In this document: positions 8,968 to 18,478 of the stretch, in pieces
How positions within the stretch are numbered: position 1 is the first letter of the stretch
Layout of the letters: each line of letters starts with the position of its first letter
DNA from: Chromohalobacter beijerinckii
Lineage (GTDB): Bacteria > Pseudomonadota > Gammaproteobacteria > Pseudomonadales > Halomonadaceae
Reading direction: 5' to 3'
Length of the DNA stretch: 64,000 bases
Assembly: GCF_023061185.1 (NCBI RefSeq)
Contig: NZ_JAKGAK010000001.1
Span: 248,001-312,000 of the forward strand
Program-made: the position numbers and the translations under genes
Notes under the pieces: model-generated
Seen by the model: only the letters and a program-made list of their open reading frames with translations
What the model was told of the DNA's origin: nothing
Database searches by the model: none

Positions 8968-9399
8968 ATGGTAGATAAACGCATTGATCCTGAAAAAACG
9001 GCATTGAGCGTGGGAGACGTCGCCAAGCGAAGTGGGATTAAAGTCTCCACGGTGCACTACTACGATGCCGAGGGACTCATCACAAGTTGGCGCAACCACG
9101 GCAACCAGAGGCGTTTTTCTCGAGACGTTCTACGGCGCGTTGCATTAATCAAAATTGCACAACGTGTGGGCATCTCCCTCGAAGAGATACGGCAAGCACT
9201 AAGTGTGTTGCCGCACCACCGCACACCTTCCAAGAGCGATTGGCAGGCACTTTCCAACCAATGGCGCATATCACTCGACGATCAGATCGGCCGCTTGATG
9301 AAGCTCAGAAACCAGATGGATGAGTGTATCGGCTGCGGCTGCTTATCGTTGGGCCAGTGTCCATTGCGGAACCCCGGGGATATTCAGGCGCATGATTGA
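8968..9399 (+). CDS. soxR: Redox-sensing MerR-family regulator SoxR
   Basis: A 143-aa transcription factor. A MerR winged helix-turn-helix (LSVGDVAKRSGIKVSTVHYY, residues 13-32) is followed by a dimerisation helix. A [2Fe-2S] cluster motif, Cys120-x2-Cys123-x-Cys125-x5-Cys131 (ECIGCGCLSLGQC), senses redox-cycling compounds. The QRRFSRDVLRRVALIKIAQR block is typical of SoxR. The start at 8968 gives an N-terminus comparable with E. coli SoxR. The sox box and an AAGG site lie just upstream. No soxS is next to it; instead the divergent MFS gene is the likely target, as in non-enteric bacteria. Confidence 0.95.
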   Translation: MVDKRIDPEKTALSVGDVAKRSGIKVSTVHYYDAEGLITSWRNHGNQRRFSRDVLRRVALIKIAQRVGISLEEIRQALSVLPHHRTPSKSDWQALSNQWRISLDDQIGRLMKLRNQMDECIGCGCLSLGQCPLRNPGDIQAHD

Positions 9400-9776
9400 G
9401 GCACATATCCCGCCGGGCGCTGAAATTGGGCTGAACGAAGTCGAACAACGCAGCAAAATTGCTCTGGGGATACATCGCTGGCTACGGAGAGGCACCGGCC
9501 CCGAAGCTACTGAGCGGTATGTTCTACTCTAAAATTACCAACTGGTGGAAAACCCCATTTTCACGGAGCTCTCTGGCACCTGGGTGCCATCTTTAGAAAA
9601 TGCATGATTCTCCATGACAACGGAGGTTACACCGACTCGAAACACCGCCGTCGTACGTTCAATCAAGAGACGCCGTCGCCTAATACGATAGGCGTAGAGC
9701 GCAGAGACACCGGATGATCGACGGTGAGCCGAGAGTACTGCTAAAACGGGAAGGACTAAAAAAGGAACATGACTGG
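9400..9776. other. Intergenic region between soxR and nhaC-like gene
   Basis: A 377-bp gap. A 46-codon open frame (9392-9532) overlaps the soxR stop but has no recognisable domain, so I do not call it. A short near-palindrome, GGCACC (9575-9580) / GGTGCC (9583-9588), is present. I see no clear terminator U tract after soxR. Confidence 0.4.
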
Positions 9777-11354
9777 ATGTCGGCCTACTCGCCAACGCCA
9801 GCCTGTCACGCACCAGCCAACGATAAAGTGATAAATCGAATGGATGCTCTAATATCGCTCGCTCCCCCTATCGCCGCCGTCGTGCTGGCGCTGCTCACGC
9901 GCCGGGTCAACATTTCACTCTTCTTGAGCATTTTGCTGGGTGCCTGGATCGTTGCAGGCAATCCGATTGCCGCCGTCGGTCAGACGTTCGACTGGTTCGC
10001 GGAGGTGATGACCGATGAATGGAATGCGCGCTTTCTCGTGCTTGTCTCTTTGCTCGGCGCCGGCGCTGCCTTCATGCATACCACCGGTGGCTCTCAGGCC
10101 TTGGCCCAGTGGCTTTCCGGCAAGGTTTCCTCCTCGAGAGGTTCTCTACTTCTCACTTGGCTGCTCGGCGTCGTTATCTTTTTCAACGACTACGTCAATT
10201 CCGTCATCGTGGGGAATGCCTCGCGAGACCTGACGGCCAGGCACAACGTCTCGCGGGAAAAGCTAGCCTGGACCATCGACGCGACATCCGCGCCGATGGC
10301 GACGCTAGGCCCCGTCTCTGACTGGATCGGTTATCAGGTCTCGCTCATCGCCGGCGCGTTCGCCGTGCTCAGCTTGACCGGCGAACAACCTTACTGGGCC
10401 TTTCTGCAATCGATACCCTGGAATTTTTATGCCCTGCTGTGCCTCGCCTCGGTGCCCATGATCATCGTCATGGGCGACTTCGGCCCCATGAAACGCGCCG
10501 AGGGTCGCGCGCAAGAAACCGGCGAACTCGTCGCCCCTGGCGACAATCCGTTATCCAGCGTCGAAGAAGACCTGGGAGAGGTCCCTGAAGGCAGAGGACG
10601 CGTCTGGAACTTCTTGATCCCACTTGTGGTACTCATCGGTGTCGCTTGCTGGGCACTCTGGTTCACGGGCGGCGGCAGCGAAGGCAAGCCGCTGATGGAG
10701 GCCATCGCAGACACCGATGTCAGTGTCTCGCTGAGTTGGGCGGCGTTCGCGATGGTCTTCGTCGGGATCGTCATGGCGCTGCTTCAGCGCCAATCGCTGG
10801 AAGCTTGCGAGAACACCCTGCTGGCTGGCTTCAAGACCATGCTGCCGGCACTGGTCATCATGGTACTGGCCTGGTCGATCGGCACCGTCACCGGCGCGCT
10901 CGAAACCGGCGATCACGTCATCGCAGCGACGGAGAGCTGGCTATCGCCGACGCTCTTACCGATCCTCATTTTCGCCATCGCCATGGTGATATCCTTCTCG
11001 ACCGGCAGTTCCTGGGGCGCCATGGCGATCCTGACGCCGATCGGGGTCCCCCTGGCATACAACATCGGCGACATGACGCTCGTGAGCATGGCAATCGGCG
11101 CCATCTTCTCCGGTTCGATTTTTGGCGATCACTGCTCGCCCATCTCGGACACGACAGTCATGGCCTCGATCTTCTCCGGCTCCGACCACGTCGCACACGT
11201 CAAAACCCAAATCCCCTATGCGCTCGTTCCGGCGTCCGTAAGCGCCCTGCTCTATCTGGGGACGATCGTCATTGCGTCTCCCTATATCTTGCTGGCTATC
11301 GGCCTGGTCCTGCAGGCCGTTGTCATCAAGCTCTTGGCCTCGAGACGCGCCTAG
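9777..11354 (+). CDS. NhaC-family Na+/H+ antiporter
   Basis: A 525-aa inner-membrane secondary transporter of the NhaC family, expected to exchange Na+ (or H+-coupled organic ions) and fitting a halophile. About 11-12 hydrophobic segments are visible. Conserved polar motifs within membrane regions include FFNDYVNSVIVGNASRDL, TSAPMATLGPVSDWIGYQ, SFSTGSSWGAMAILTPIG and GSIFGDHCSPISDTT. The start is uncertain: the ATG at 9777 has AAAGGA 10 nt upstream, while the ATG at 9840 (MDALISLAPPI) begins right at the first membrane helix but has no clear site. NhaC-like proteins also include malate/lactate antiporters, so the exact substrate is open. Confidence 0.88.
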   Translation: MSAYSPTPACHAPANDKVINRMDALISLAPPIAAVVLALLTRRVNISLFLSILLGAWIVAGNPIAAVGQTFDWFAEVMTDEWNARFLVLVSLLGAGAAFMHTTGGSQALAQWLSGKVSSSRGSLLLTWLLGVVIFFNDYVNSVIVGNASRDLTARHNVSREKLAWTIDATSAPMATLGPVSDWIGYQVSLIAGAFAVLSLTGEQPYWAFLQSIPWNFYALLCLASVPMIIVMGDFGPMKRAEGRAQETGELVAPGDNPLSSVEEDLGEVPEGRGRVWNFLIPLVVLIGVACWALWFTGGGSEGKPLMEAIADTDVSVSLSWAAFAMVFVGIVMALLQRQSLEACENTLLAGFKTMLPALVIMVLAWSIGTVTGALETGDHVIAATESWLSPTLLPILIFAIAMVISFSTGSSWGAMAILTPIGVPLAYNIGDMTLVSMAIGAIFSGSIFGDHCSPISDTTVMASIFSGSDHVAHVKTQIPYALVPASVSALLYLGTIVIASPYILLAIGLVLQAVVIKLLASRRA

Positions 11355-11462
11355 CGCGCAGAAGCAGACGTTGGGTTAACCAAAGTCGCATCCAGACGCT
11401 CTCTGATATGCCGATATGACAATGGCATGAAGCATTCACGCTGAGTACAGGAGGTCGTCTGG

Positions 11463-13217
11463 ATGGCCACGACAAAACACGGGGCGCACCGCGGTAGTTC
11501 GTTAAGCCTGCAGGGCAAGGTCCTGCTGCTGGTACTCGTTCCACTGTTGTTTATGACTATGACGCTGATCGGGGTGGTCACCTACGATCTTGTCCAGGCA
11601 TCACGCACCGCCCTGGCCGAGCAACGCGACATGTTGGTCGAGTCGCGTAAAGCCGCCGTACAGAACGTTATCGAGACTGCCAAGTCTGCCATTGCGCTGA
11701 TCGTCGCCGAGGCCGGTCCCAACGATGCCGAAGCCAAGGCCCGCGCCAAGGAGATCCTCAGTAGCATGCGTTTCGACGGCAACAACTACGTCTTCGTCTA
11801 CGACTACCAGGGGACCACGCTGGTGCAGCCGTTGAAGCCGGAGAGCATCGGCAAGAACGCCATCGAGACCCAGGACAAGCATGGCAATCTGTTGATTAGC
11901 GACATGATCGAACTCGCCAAGCAGGGTGGCGGTCATTATCAGTATGCCTGGCCACATCCGGACAGCGGCGAGATCGAAACCAAGTATTCCTACGCTACCG
12001 GGATCGACAAGTGGAACTGGATGCTGGGCGCCGGCACTTATGTAACCGGAATCGACGAGGCCATGGTCGCTGTCGAGGCTACTCAAGCAGCCGAACTGCG
12101 CAGAGTTTTGATCGCTACCGTACTGATCGGCGCAGCCATTTTCGTCATCGTTGCCCTCATCGCCTATTGGCTGATCCGGCGCACCATCCAGCCCATCCGT
12201 CGCACCGCTCATGCTATGCGAGACATCGCCCAAGGCAAGGGTGACCTGACCCGGCGACTCGAAATTGAAAGTCGCGACGAAGTCGGCGAACTGGCGACCC
12301 AATTCAATGCCTTCGTGGCACGCATGCAAGAGACCCTTCGCGAGGTGCGCGCCAGTACCGCACAGGTCTCTCACTCCTCGGACGAGATCGCCCGCAGTAG
12401 CGAAGAATTGGCAACACGTACCGACCAGGCTGCCGCCAACCTGCAGGAAACCTCGGCGTCGATGGAAGAGATTACCTCCACCGTCACGCATAGCGCCGAA
12501 TCGGCCCAGCAGGCCAATCAGCTGGCCCAAACCACGGCCGACGTGGCGCGCCGCGGCGAAGCCTCGATGAGCCAGGTCGAGCGCACCATGAGCGACATCA
12601 ACGACTCGGCGACCAAGATCGGCGAGATCATCACCATGATCGACTCGATCGCCTTCCAGACCAATATTCTGGCACTCAACGCCTCGGTAGAAGCGGCCCG
12701 CGCCGGCGAGCACGGCCGCGGCTTTGCCGTAGTCGCAGAAGAAGTACGCACCCTCGCCAGCCGCTCCAGCGAGGCCTCACGGGAGATACGCGAATTGATC
12801 GACACCTCCGTGACATACACCCGCTCGGGCACCGAACTAGTTCGTAATGCGGGCGAAACCATGCAAGAGATCGTCACCAGCGTAGCCCGCGTCACCGATG
12901 TGATCGGTGAGATCAGTGCGGGCGCGCGGGAGCAAAGCAGTGGCATCAGCCAAGTCAATGTCGCGGTGACGGAAATGGATACCATGACCCAGCAGAACGC
13001 CAGCATGGTCCAGCATACCTCCGCCAGCGCCGACGCCATGCGCGAACACGCCCAGCGTCTGAGCCGGTTGATCAACGGCTTCGTACTCGGCGAAGACGAG
13101 GAATCGGCGACATCCCGCCCATCTGATTCACAGCCGGCGGGATACTCGGCACCGGAACGACGCGAGCGAAGCAAGTCGCCGGTACCCAGCGAGGGGGATG
13201 ACTGGGAAGCGTTCTAG
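11463..13217 (+). CDS. Methyl-accepting chemotaxis protein with Cache sensor
   Basis: A 584-aa transmembrane chemoreceptor. TM1 (about 19-43) is followed by a periplasmic single-Cache domain (about 45-200, with the [17 protein letters not shown] and [15 protein letters not shown] motifs of sCache_2). Next come TM2 (about 215-238), a HAMP linker ([10 protein letters not shown] onward), and a long methylation/signalling coiled coil whose hairpin tip reads [20 protein letters not shown]. The C-terminus DDWEAF resembles the xWxxF CheR/CheB tether. AGGAGG precedes the ATG. Cache-2 receptors commonly detect small organic acids; the ligand here is unknown. Confidence 0.93.
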   Translation: MATTKHGAHRGSSLSLQGKVLLLVLVPLLFMTMTLIGVVTYDLVQASRTALAEQRDMLVESRKAAVQNVIETAKSAIALIVAEAGPNDAEAKARAKEILSSMRFDGNNYVFVYDYQGTTLVQPLKPESIGKNAIETQDKHGNLLISDMIELAKQGGGHYQYAWPHPDSGEIETKYSYATGIDKWNWMLGAGTYVTGIDEAMVAVEATQAAELRRVLIATVLIGAAIFVIVALIAYWLIRRTIQPIRRTAHAMRDIAQGKGDLTRRLEIESRDEVGELATQFNAFVARMQETLREVRASTAQVSHSSDEIARSSEELATRTDQAAANLQETSASMEEITSTVTHSAESAQQANQLAQTTADVARRGEASMSQVERTMSDINDSATKIGEIITMIDSIAFQTNILALNASVEAARAGEHGRGFAVVAEEVRTLASRSSEASREIRELIDTSVTYTRSGTELVRNAGETMQEIVTSVARVTDVIGEISAGAREQSSGISQVNVAVTEMDTMTQQNASMVQHTSASADAMREHAQRLSRLINGFVLGEDEESATSRPSDSQPAGYSAPERRERSKSPVPSEGDDWEAF

Positions 13218-13579
13218 ATGCTTGAGCTGAATATCGGATAAACCGCCTGTCAACGGCCCGGGGTACCCTCGATGCATTCGGGCGGGTAATTTTGTGGCCT
13301 CGTTGTGGCTCCTCTACGGTGGACCAGTACCGGCACGATGCAGGCATGACGTCGATATCAAGAGCCTGATAGACTCGATTGTATCACTGCGTGACAAAAA
13401 TCATTGCGTGATGCTTTGGCCGACGCCCCTGTGCGTCGCGCTGTAAGGTATGGCGACGACCCACGTCGCACTATCGATCCGTGAAAAGCGTTGCCGGTCA
13501 AGGCAGGCGAAGTGCACTGCCCGCCCGCTGATGTCCGCGCGCACACAACCACAACAAAACGCTTACGAGGCATTCTTCC
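13218..13579. other. Intergenic region upstream of liv-type operon
   Basis: A 362-bp gap containing the promoter and leader of the ABC transporter operon. TGCGTGA occurs twice, about 20 nt apart (around 13388-13415). I see no convincing gene, riboswitch or terminator. Confidence 0.4.
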
Positions 13580-14395
13580 TTGATTCGAATCGACAACGTC
13601 TCCAAGGCGTTCGGCGGCTTGCAGGCGGTACGGAGCGTTTCCTTCGAGGTTACGCAGGGCAGCATCACCGGTCTGATCGGCCCTAACGGGGCCGGCAAGA
13701 GCACGCTGTTCAATATCGTCGCCGGACTCTTCCCCCCTTCCAGCGGTCATGTGCTACTCGATGGCCAAGACATCACCGGGCTGCCGCCACACAAACTCTT
13801 CCATCGCGGCCTGGTGCGCACGTTTCAGATTCCGCATGAATTCTCACGCATGACGGTACGCGAGAACCTGATGGTGGTGCCGCCCGACCAGAGCGGCGAG
13901 AACCTGTTCAAGACCTGGCTGCGCTGGGGACGGGTCAAGCAGCAGGACAGCGAGGTGCTGGACCGCGTCGACGACGTGCTCAAGTTCCTAGAGATCACCC
14001 ACGTCGCCGACGAGCTGGCCGGCAACCTCTCGGGCGGGCAGAAGAAGCTGCTCGACCTGGGCCGCACGATGATGACCGACGCCAAGGTGGTACTGCTTGA
14101 TGAACCCGGCGCCGGCGTCAATCGCACCCTACTCGGCAAGATCCGCGAAGCGATCCTGCGACTCAATCGCGAACGCGGCTACACCTTCTGCGTCATCGAG
14201 CACGACATGGACCTGATCTCGGCACTCTGCGAGCCGGTCCATGTGATGGCCAACGGCGAGCTCATCGCCTCCGGCTCGATGGAAACGCTGCGTCAGAACG
14301 AAGAGGTCCGCGAGGCTTATCTGGGCGGCGGTGCCAGCGGCCAGATGGGCGACAAGACCCGTCAACCTGCCAAGGACGAAGGAGAGCCATCATGA
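13580..14395 (+). CDS. livG: Branched-chain amino acid-type ABC transporter ATPase (LivG)
   Basis: A 271-aa cytosolic ATPase of the hydrophobic amino-acid uptake family. Walker A is GPNGAGKST (about residue 34), the signature is LSGGQKK, and Walker B is VVLLDEPGAGV, with the LivG-specific insert RTFQIPHEFSRMTVRENL. Translation must start at TTG (13580): the frame has no ATG nearby and GAGG sits 9 nt upstream. The stop overlaps livF by ATGA. Together with livF, livH and livM it forms an importer for branched-chain amino acids, amides or urea-like compounds. The substrate is not readable from the ATPase. Confidence 0.92.
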   Translation: MIRIDNVSKAFGGLQAVRSVSFEVTQGSITGLIGPNGAGKSTLFNIVAGLFPPSSGHVLLDGQDITGLPPHKLFHRGLVRTFQIPHEFSRMTVRENLMVVPPDQSGENLFKTWLRWGRVKQQDSEVLDRVDDVLKFLEITHVADELAGNLSGGQKKLLDLGRTMMTDAKVVLLDEPGAGVNRTLLGKIREAILRLNRERGYTFCVIEHDMDLISALCEPVHVMANGELIASGSMETLRQNEEVREAYLGGGASGQMGDKTRQPAKDEGEPS

Positions 14396-15099
14396 GTAGC
14401 CTGCTCGAAGCCAAGGGCCTCTATGGCGGCTATGGCGGCGCCGACATCCTTCAGGGCACCAACCTGCGCGTGGAGGCCGACGAGATCGTGGTCATCGTCG
14501 GCCCCAACGGCGCCGGTAAGTCCACCGCCATGAAGGCAGTGTTCGGTCTGCTGCGCATACGCGAAGGCGAAGTTCGCTACCGCAATGAGACGATCACCAA
14601 CGCCAAACCCGAACAGATGGTTCGCCGCGGCATCGCCTATGTACCTCAGGAAAAGAACGTCTTTCCGTCGCTGACGGTGCGCGAGAATCTCGAGATGGGC
14701 GCCTATCTGATGAAGGGCGACCTGTCCCAGCGCCTCGACAAGGTCTACACGCTGTTTCCCAAGCTTGCCGAGCGGCGCCGCCAGCAGGCCGGACTGATGT
14801 CCGGCGGCGAGCGCCAGATGGTCGCCATGGGCCGCGCGCTGATGATCGACCCGCAGTTGTTGATGCTCGACGAACCCACCGCCGGCCTCTCGCCGCTGCT
14901 GATCGATGAAACCTTCGAGCGCATTCAGGAAATAAATGCCCAGGGCATCGGCGTACTGATGGTCGAGCAGAACGCCAAGCAGGCACTCGCCATCGCCAAC
15001 CGGGGCTACGTGCTGGCCACAGGTAGCAACCGCCACGAAGACACCGGCCCCAATCTGTTGGCCAACCCGGAAGTCGCCGAAATGTTCCTGGGAGGCTGA
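14392..15099 (+). CDS. livF: Branched-chain amino acid-type ABC transporter ATPase (LivF)
   Basis: A 235-aa second ATPase of the operon. Walker A is GPNGAGKST (about residue 43), the Q-loop is YVPQEKNVFPSLTVREN, the signature is MSGGERQM and Walker B is LLMLDEPTAGLSP. The LivF family lacks the LivG insert, as here. It overlaps livG by 4 nt (ATGA), implying coupled translation, and livH begins 3 nt after its stop. It pairs with LivG as the heterodimeric motor of the importer. Confidence 0.93.
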   Translation: MSSLLEAKGLYGGYGGADILQGTNLRVEADEIVVIVGPNGAGKSTAMKAVFGLLRIREGEVRYRNETITNAKPEQMVRRGIAYVPQEKNVFPSLTVRENLEMGAYLMKGDLSQRLDKVYTLFPKLAERRRQQAGLMSGGERQMVAMGRALMIDPQLLMLDEPTAGLSPLLIDETFERIQEINAQGIGVLMVEQNAKQALAIANRGYVLATGSNRHEDTGPNLLANPEVAEMFLGG

Positions 15100-15102
15100 A
15101 CC

Positions 15103-15972
15103 ATGACCGATATCTTGCAACTTCTCATCTACGGCCTGGTATTGGGCAGCGTCCTGACCATGGGTGCGATCGGCGTGTCGATGATCTTCGGCATCCTGCG
15201 CTTCGCGCACTTCGCGCATGGCGACTTCATGACCCTGGGCGCCTACCTCGGCTTGTCCTTCATCTCGGCCTTCGGCCTGAGTTCGTGGTGGGCGCTGCCC
15301 GCGGCGATGGTCGGCATGGCGGTGATCGCGGTATTCATCGACCAGGTGCTTTATCGACGCATCCGGCGTACCCAGCCAGTGATTCTGCTGATCGCCTCGT
15401 TCGGCATGGCGTTGATCCTGCGTAGCCTAGTGCAGCTGATCTGGGGGTCCGACAACCAGACCTACACCTCGGGCATCCAGTTTCCGTGGCAACTCGACTG
15501 GCTGGGCGGCATGCGGCTCAAGCCCGATCATCTATGGATCATGCTGATCTCGCTGGGTCTGGTCGCCGGCGTGCATCTGTTCCTGACGCGCACCCGGCTG
15601 GGCAAGGCGATGCGCGCGATGTCCGACAACATGGACCTGGCACTGATCTCGGGGATTCCCGCCGAGCGCGTGATCATGGTCACCTGGGTGATCGGCGGTG
15701 CGCTAGCAGGCGCGGCCGGCGTGTTCCTGGGCATCGACACGCGCCTGCATCCGGTGATGGGCTGGACCACTCTACTGCCGGTGTTCGCGGCAGCGATTCT
15801 CGGCGGCATCGGCCGACCCTACGGCGCCATTGCCGGCGGCATGATCATCGGCGTGTCGATGGAGATGTCGACGCTGCTGATTCCCGCCGCCTACAAGCCC
15901 GCCGTGGCCTTCGCGATCATGGTCGGCATGCTCATCCTGCGTCCGCAGGGCATCTTCAAGGGGACTGTGTGA
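15103..15972 (+). CDS. livH: Branched-chain amino acid-type ABC permease (LivH)
   Basis: A 289-aa integral membrane permease with about eight hydrophobic helices. The N-terminal LVLGSVLTMGAIGVSMIFGI and the ATPase-coupling loop TRLGKAMRAMSDNMDLALISGI (about 165-187) are typical of LivH. It lies third in the operon and shares one base with livM (TGATG). It forms the translocation path with LivM in the inner membrane. Confidence 0.93.
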   Translation: MTDILQLLIYGLVLGSVLTMGAIGVSMIFGILRFAHFAHGDFMTLGAYLGLSFISAFGLSSWWALPAAMVGMAVIAVFIDQVLYRRIRRTQPVILLIASFGMALILRSLVQLIWGSDNQTYTSGIQFPWQLDWLGGMRLKPDHLWIMLISLGLVAGVHLFLTRTRLGKAMRAMSDNMDLALISGIPAERVIMVTWVIGGALAGAAGVFLGIDTRLHPVMGWTTLLPVFAAAILGGIGRPYGAIAGGMIIGVSMEMSTLLIPAAYKPAVAFAIMVGMLILRPQGIFKGTV

Positions 15973-16916
15973 TGGAACTCTCCGGCATCGCCTCGTACCT
16001 GATCTCGTTTCTGACCTTCGCCGGCGTCTACGCCGTCCTCGCGCTGGGCCTCAACATGCAGTGGGGCTTCACCGGTCAGTTCAACATCGGCATCGCCGGC
16101 TTCTTCGCGGTCGGCGCCTACACCAGCGCGATCCTCACCACGCCGTCGAGCCCTGCCTACCTGGGCGGCTTCGGCATGCCATTCCTGGTTGGCCTGGCCG
16201 GCGCAGTCATCGCCTCGACGCTGCTCGGCCTGGTCGTCGGCCTGATCACCGCGCGGCTGCGCACCGACTACCTCGCCATCGCCTCGATCGGCATCGCCGA
16301 GATGGTCCGCCTGTTCGTCAAGAACGAGGATTGGTTGACCAACGGCGTACGCGGCATCGCCGGTATCGAGCGACCGTTCGCCGACACCGTGCTGGATAGC
16401 CCGTTCGTTTATCTAGTGATCGTGGCACTATTCGTCGCCGGGGTATATTTCCTGGTCGAGCGCGCCTACGCCTCGCCCTGGGGCCGCGTGCTGCGCGCCA
16501 TCCGCGAGAATGAGCCGGCCACCGCGGCGGCCGGCAAGTCGATAGCCGGCTTCCGGCTGCAGGCATTCGTGCTGGGTTCGGCGATCATGGGCCTGGGTGG
16601 CGGGCTCTATGCCCACTTCTTCGGCTTTCTCAGCCCCGAGGCGTTCATGCCGCTATACGGCACCTTCCTGGTCTGGGTGATGCTGATCGCCGGTGGCAGC
16701 GGCAACAATCGCGGCGCGATTCTCGGCGCCGTCCTGGTATGGGGCGTATGGTCAGGCACCGAGTTGCTCACCGGCTTGTTACCCACCGAGCATGCTACCC
16801 AGGGCGCGGCCCTGCGCGTGTTGCTGATCGGGGTACTGCTGCAGGTGATCCTGGTCACTCGGCCCGAAGGGGTATTCCCCGAGAAACCACCCAAGCTGAT
16901 CACCAGAAAGCGCTAA
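15972..16916 (+). CDS. livM: Branched-chain amino acid-type ABC permease (LivM)
   Basis: A 314-aa inner-membrane permease. The start ATG at 15972 overlaps the livH stop by one base. Many hydrophobic helices are present, together with the coupling loop ASPWGRVLRAIRENEPATAAAG (about 175-196) characteristic of LivM. The frame stays open upstream to 15486 only because of overlap with livH, so the long version is not real. The operon ends at a perfect 26-bp hairpin (16981-17006). Confidence 0.93.
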   Translation: MELSGIASYLISFLTFAGVYAVLALGLNMQWGFTGQFNIGIAGFFAVGAYTSAILTTPSSPAYLGGFGMPFLVGLAGAVIASTLLGLVVGLITARLRTDYLAIASIGIAEMVRLFVKNEDWLTNGVRGIAGIERPFADTVLDSPFVYLVIVALFVAGVYFLVERAYASPWGRVLRAIRENEPATAAAGKSIAGFRLQAFVLGSAIMGLGGGLYAHFFGFLSPEAFMPLYGTFLVWVMLIAGGSGNNRGAILGAVLVWGVWSGTELLTGLLPTEHATQGAALRVLLIGVLLQVILVTRPEGVFPEKPPKLITRKR

Positions 16917-16980
16917 GCACCCGCGCCGGTGACGCTCTACCGGCTTCACCCTATACTTTCCACTGTAATGTCAGTAACGA

Positions 16981-17006
16981 CAACGCCCGGCCTAGGCCGG
17001 GCGTTG
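16981..17006. terminator. Bidirectional hairpin between livM and binding-protein gene
   Basis: A 26-bp perfect palindrome built from CAACGCCCGGCC and its complement lies between two convergent genes. The U tracts are poor, but the position and GC-rich stem suit termination from both sides. Confidence 0.6.
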
Positions 17007-17068
17007 CGTGAGTAGAGCTGAAAAGGTCGTCGCGTCGGCCAGATACTTCCCGACCGCCTGACGAGCGA

Positions 17069-18283
17069 TTACTTCTTGGGCTCGAAGATCCGCTCGGTCA
17101 CCACTTCACCATCCTTGAACGTCCACTCGCCGAAGGTCCCCGGCACGTCACCGTTATCGTCGAAGTTGACCGAACCGGACGCACCTTCGTAATCGATTTC
17201 CTTGCCTTCCTCGAGCAGCTTGGCGGCTTTCTCGAACTCACCCGGACCGACCTGCTCGCCCGGCGGATTGGCCACCGAGCGCAGTTGGTCGCGAATCGTC
17301 ACGCTATCGGTGGAACCCGCTGCCTGAGCCGCCAGCGACAGCAGATAGAAGGCGTCGTAGGCGGTATCCAAATAGGGCTTGGGAGGCAGCGAGCCGTATT
17401 CGCTCTCATAGGCACTGCTGAAATGCTGGGCGCCCGGGGAGTCGTCGCGGGCCTGCGGCACGGTACCCACCGAGCCTTCGAGGTATTGAGCGCCCAGGTT
17501 CTCGACCAGTTCAGGGGCCTTCATGCCATCGGTGAACACGAAATTCTGGAAGAAACCGCCCTCCAGAGACTGACGCAAGATGGTCTGGCCGTTTTCCGGA
17601 TACCCGACCAGGACCAGCGCCTCCGCATCGTCGCTGGCAGCCTGCTGCAGTTCGCCGCGATAAGCCGCCTGGCCCTGCTCGTAGGCTACCGTTGAGGAGA
17701 CCGTGCCACCCGCTTTTTCGAAGGCCTGGGTGAAAGCCTCAGCCAGCCCTTTGCCGTAGTCGTTGTTGATATAGATGATGCTGACATTGTCGTAGCCCTT
17801 CTCCTGAGTCACCTCGGAGAGCGCTATACCCTGAAAGGCGTCCGACGGCACAGTCCGGAACAGGAAGTCGTCGTCATCCAGCGAGGTAATGACCGGCGAA
17901 GTCGAGGCGCTGCTGATCTGGGGTATCTGCTCGCCCTTGGAAACGCTCTGCGCCACGGGGATGGTCACCCCACTGGAGAGCGCGCCCATGATCGCGTTGA
18001 CGCCCTCGACGTTGACCAGCTTCTGGGCCGCGGCAACACCCGGCTGCGGCGAGGTCTGAGTATCACCACTGCTGATCGCGACATCTTCGCCGAGTACGCC
18101 GCCGGCGGCATTGATCTCCTTGGCTGCGAGTTGCGTAGCCTTGAGCGCGGGTTCGCCATAGCTTTGCAGGTCGCCGGTCAGCGGCACCAGCACACCGATC
18201 TTGAGCGGCTCGGCCATGGCAGAAAGACTGGTGGCCAAGGCCACCGCGGAAATAGCACCGATAAGCGGTTTCTTGACGGTCAT
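17069..18283 (-). CDS. Periplasmic branched-chain amino acid-type substrate-binding protein
   Basis: A 404-aa type I periplasmic binding protein (LivK/AmiC superfamily). The signal peptide is residues 1-24 with an AMA-EPLK cleavage site. Then comes the family's opening PLKIGVLVPLTGDLQSYGEP and the ligand-pocket segments SSASTSPVIT and FLFRTVPSDAFQG. AAGGAG precedes the ATG. It is convergent with livGFHM across a shared hairpin and is very probably the receptor for that importer, but is transcribed separately. It is slightly longer than LivK (about 370 aa) and its ligand is not evident. Confidence 0.9.
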   Translation of the reverse strand: MTVKKPLIGAISAVALATSLSAMAEPLKIGVLVPLTGDLQSYGEPALKATQLAAKEINAAGGVLGEDVAISSGDTQTSPQPGVAAAQKLVNVEGVNAIMGALSSGVTIPVAQSVSKGEQIPQISSASTSPVITSLDDDDFLFRTVPSDAFQGIALSEVTQEKGYDNVSIIYINNDYGKGLAEAFTQAFEKAGGTVSSTVAYEQGQAAYRGELQQAASDDAEALVLVGYPENGQTILRQSLEGGFFQNFVFTDGMKAPELVENLGAQYLEGSVGTVPQARDDSPGAQHFSSAYESEYGSLPPKPYLDTAYDAFYLLSLAAQAAGSTDSVTIRDQLRSVANPPGEQVGPGEFEKAAKLLEEGKEIDYEGASGSVNFDDNGDVPGTFGEWTFKDGEVVTERIFEPKK

Positions 18284-18440
18284 TGCAGAAGACTCCTTGT
18301 GCAGACCTTAATTGTTGATTGATCGGCGGGTATGACCCTTCATTTTGCTATCAACCCGACGTCCAGCATAAGCGGATCGCTGACATTAGACAAAGCACTG
18401 CGAAGAGAGAACATCGATGAGGAAATTTTAATCCAAAGAT

Positions 18441-18459
18441 GAGAATATGAAATATTCTC
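18441..18459. promoter_or_regulatory. Inverted repeat upstream of cytochrome b561 gene
   Basis: GAGAATAT-GAA-ATATTCTC is a perfect 8-bp inverted repeat with a 3-nt centre, ending 19 nt before the chosen start codon. It looks like a repressor or activator site. I cannot match it to a named regulator. Confidence 0.45.
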
Positions 18460-18478
18460 GTTTATGCGGATCTACGTC

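Noticed and set aside
9392-9532. 46-codon open frame overlapping the soxR stop
   Set aside because: No domain, no separate ribosome-binding site and no conservation evidence.
15486-16916. 476-codon version of LivM starting inside livH
   Set aside because: The added N-terminal part is a frame-shifted translation of livH. The true start is the ATG at 15972 overlapping the livH stop.
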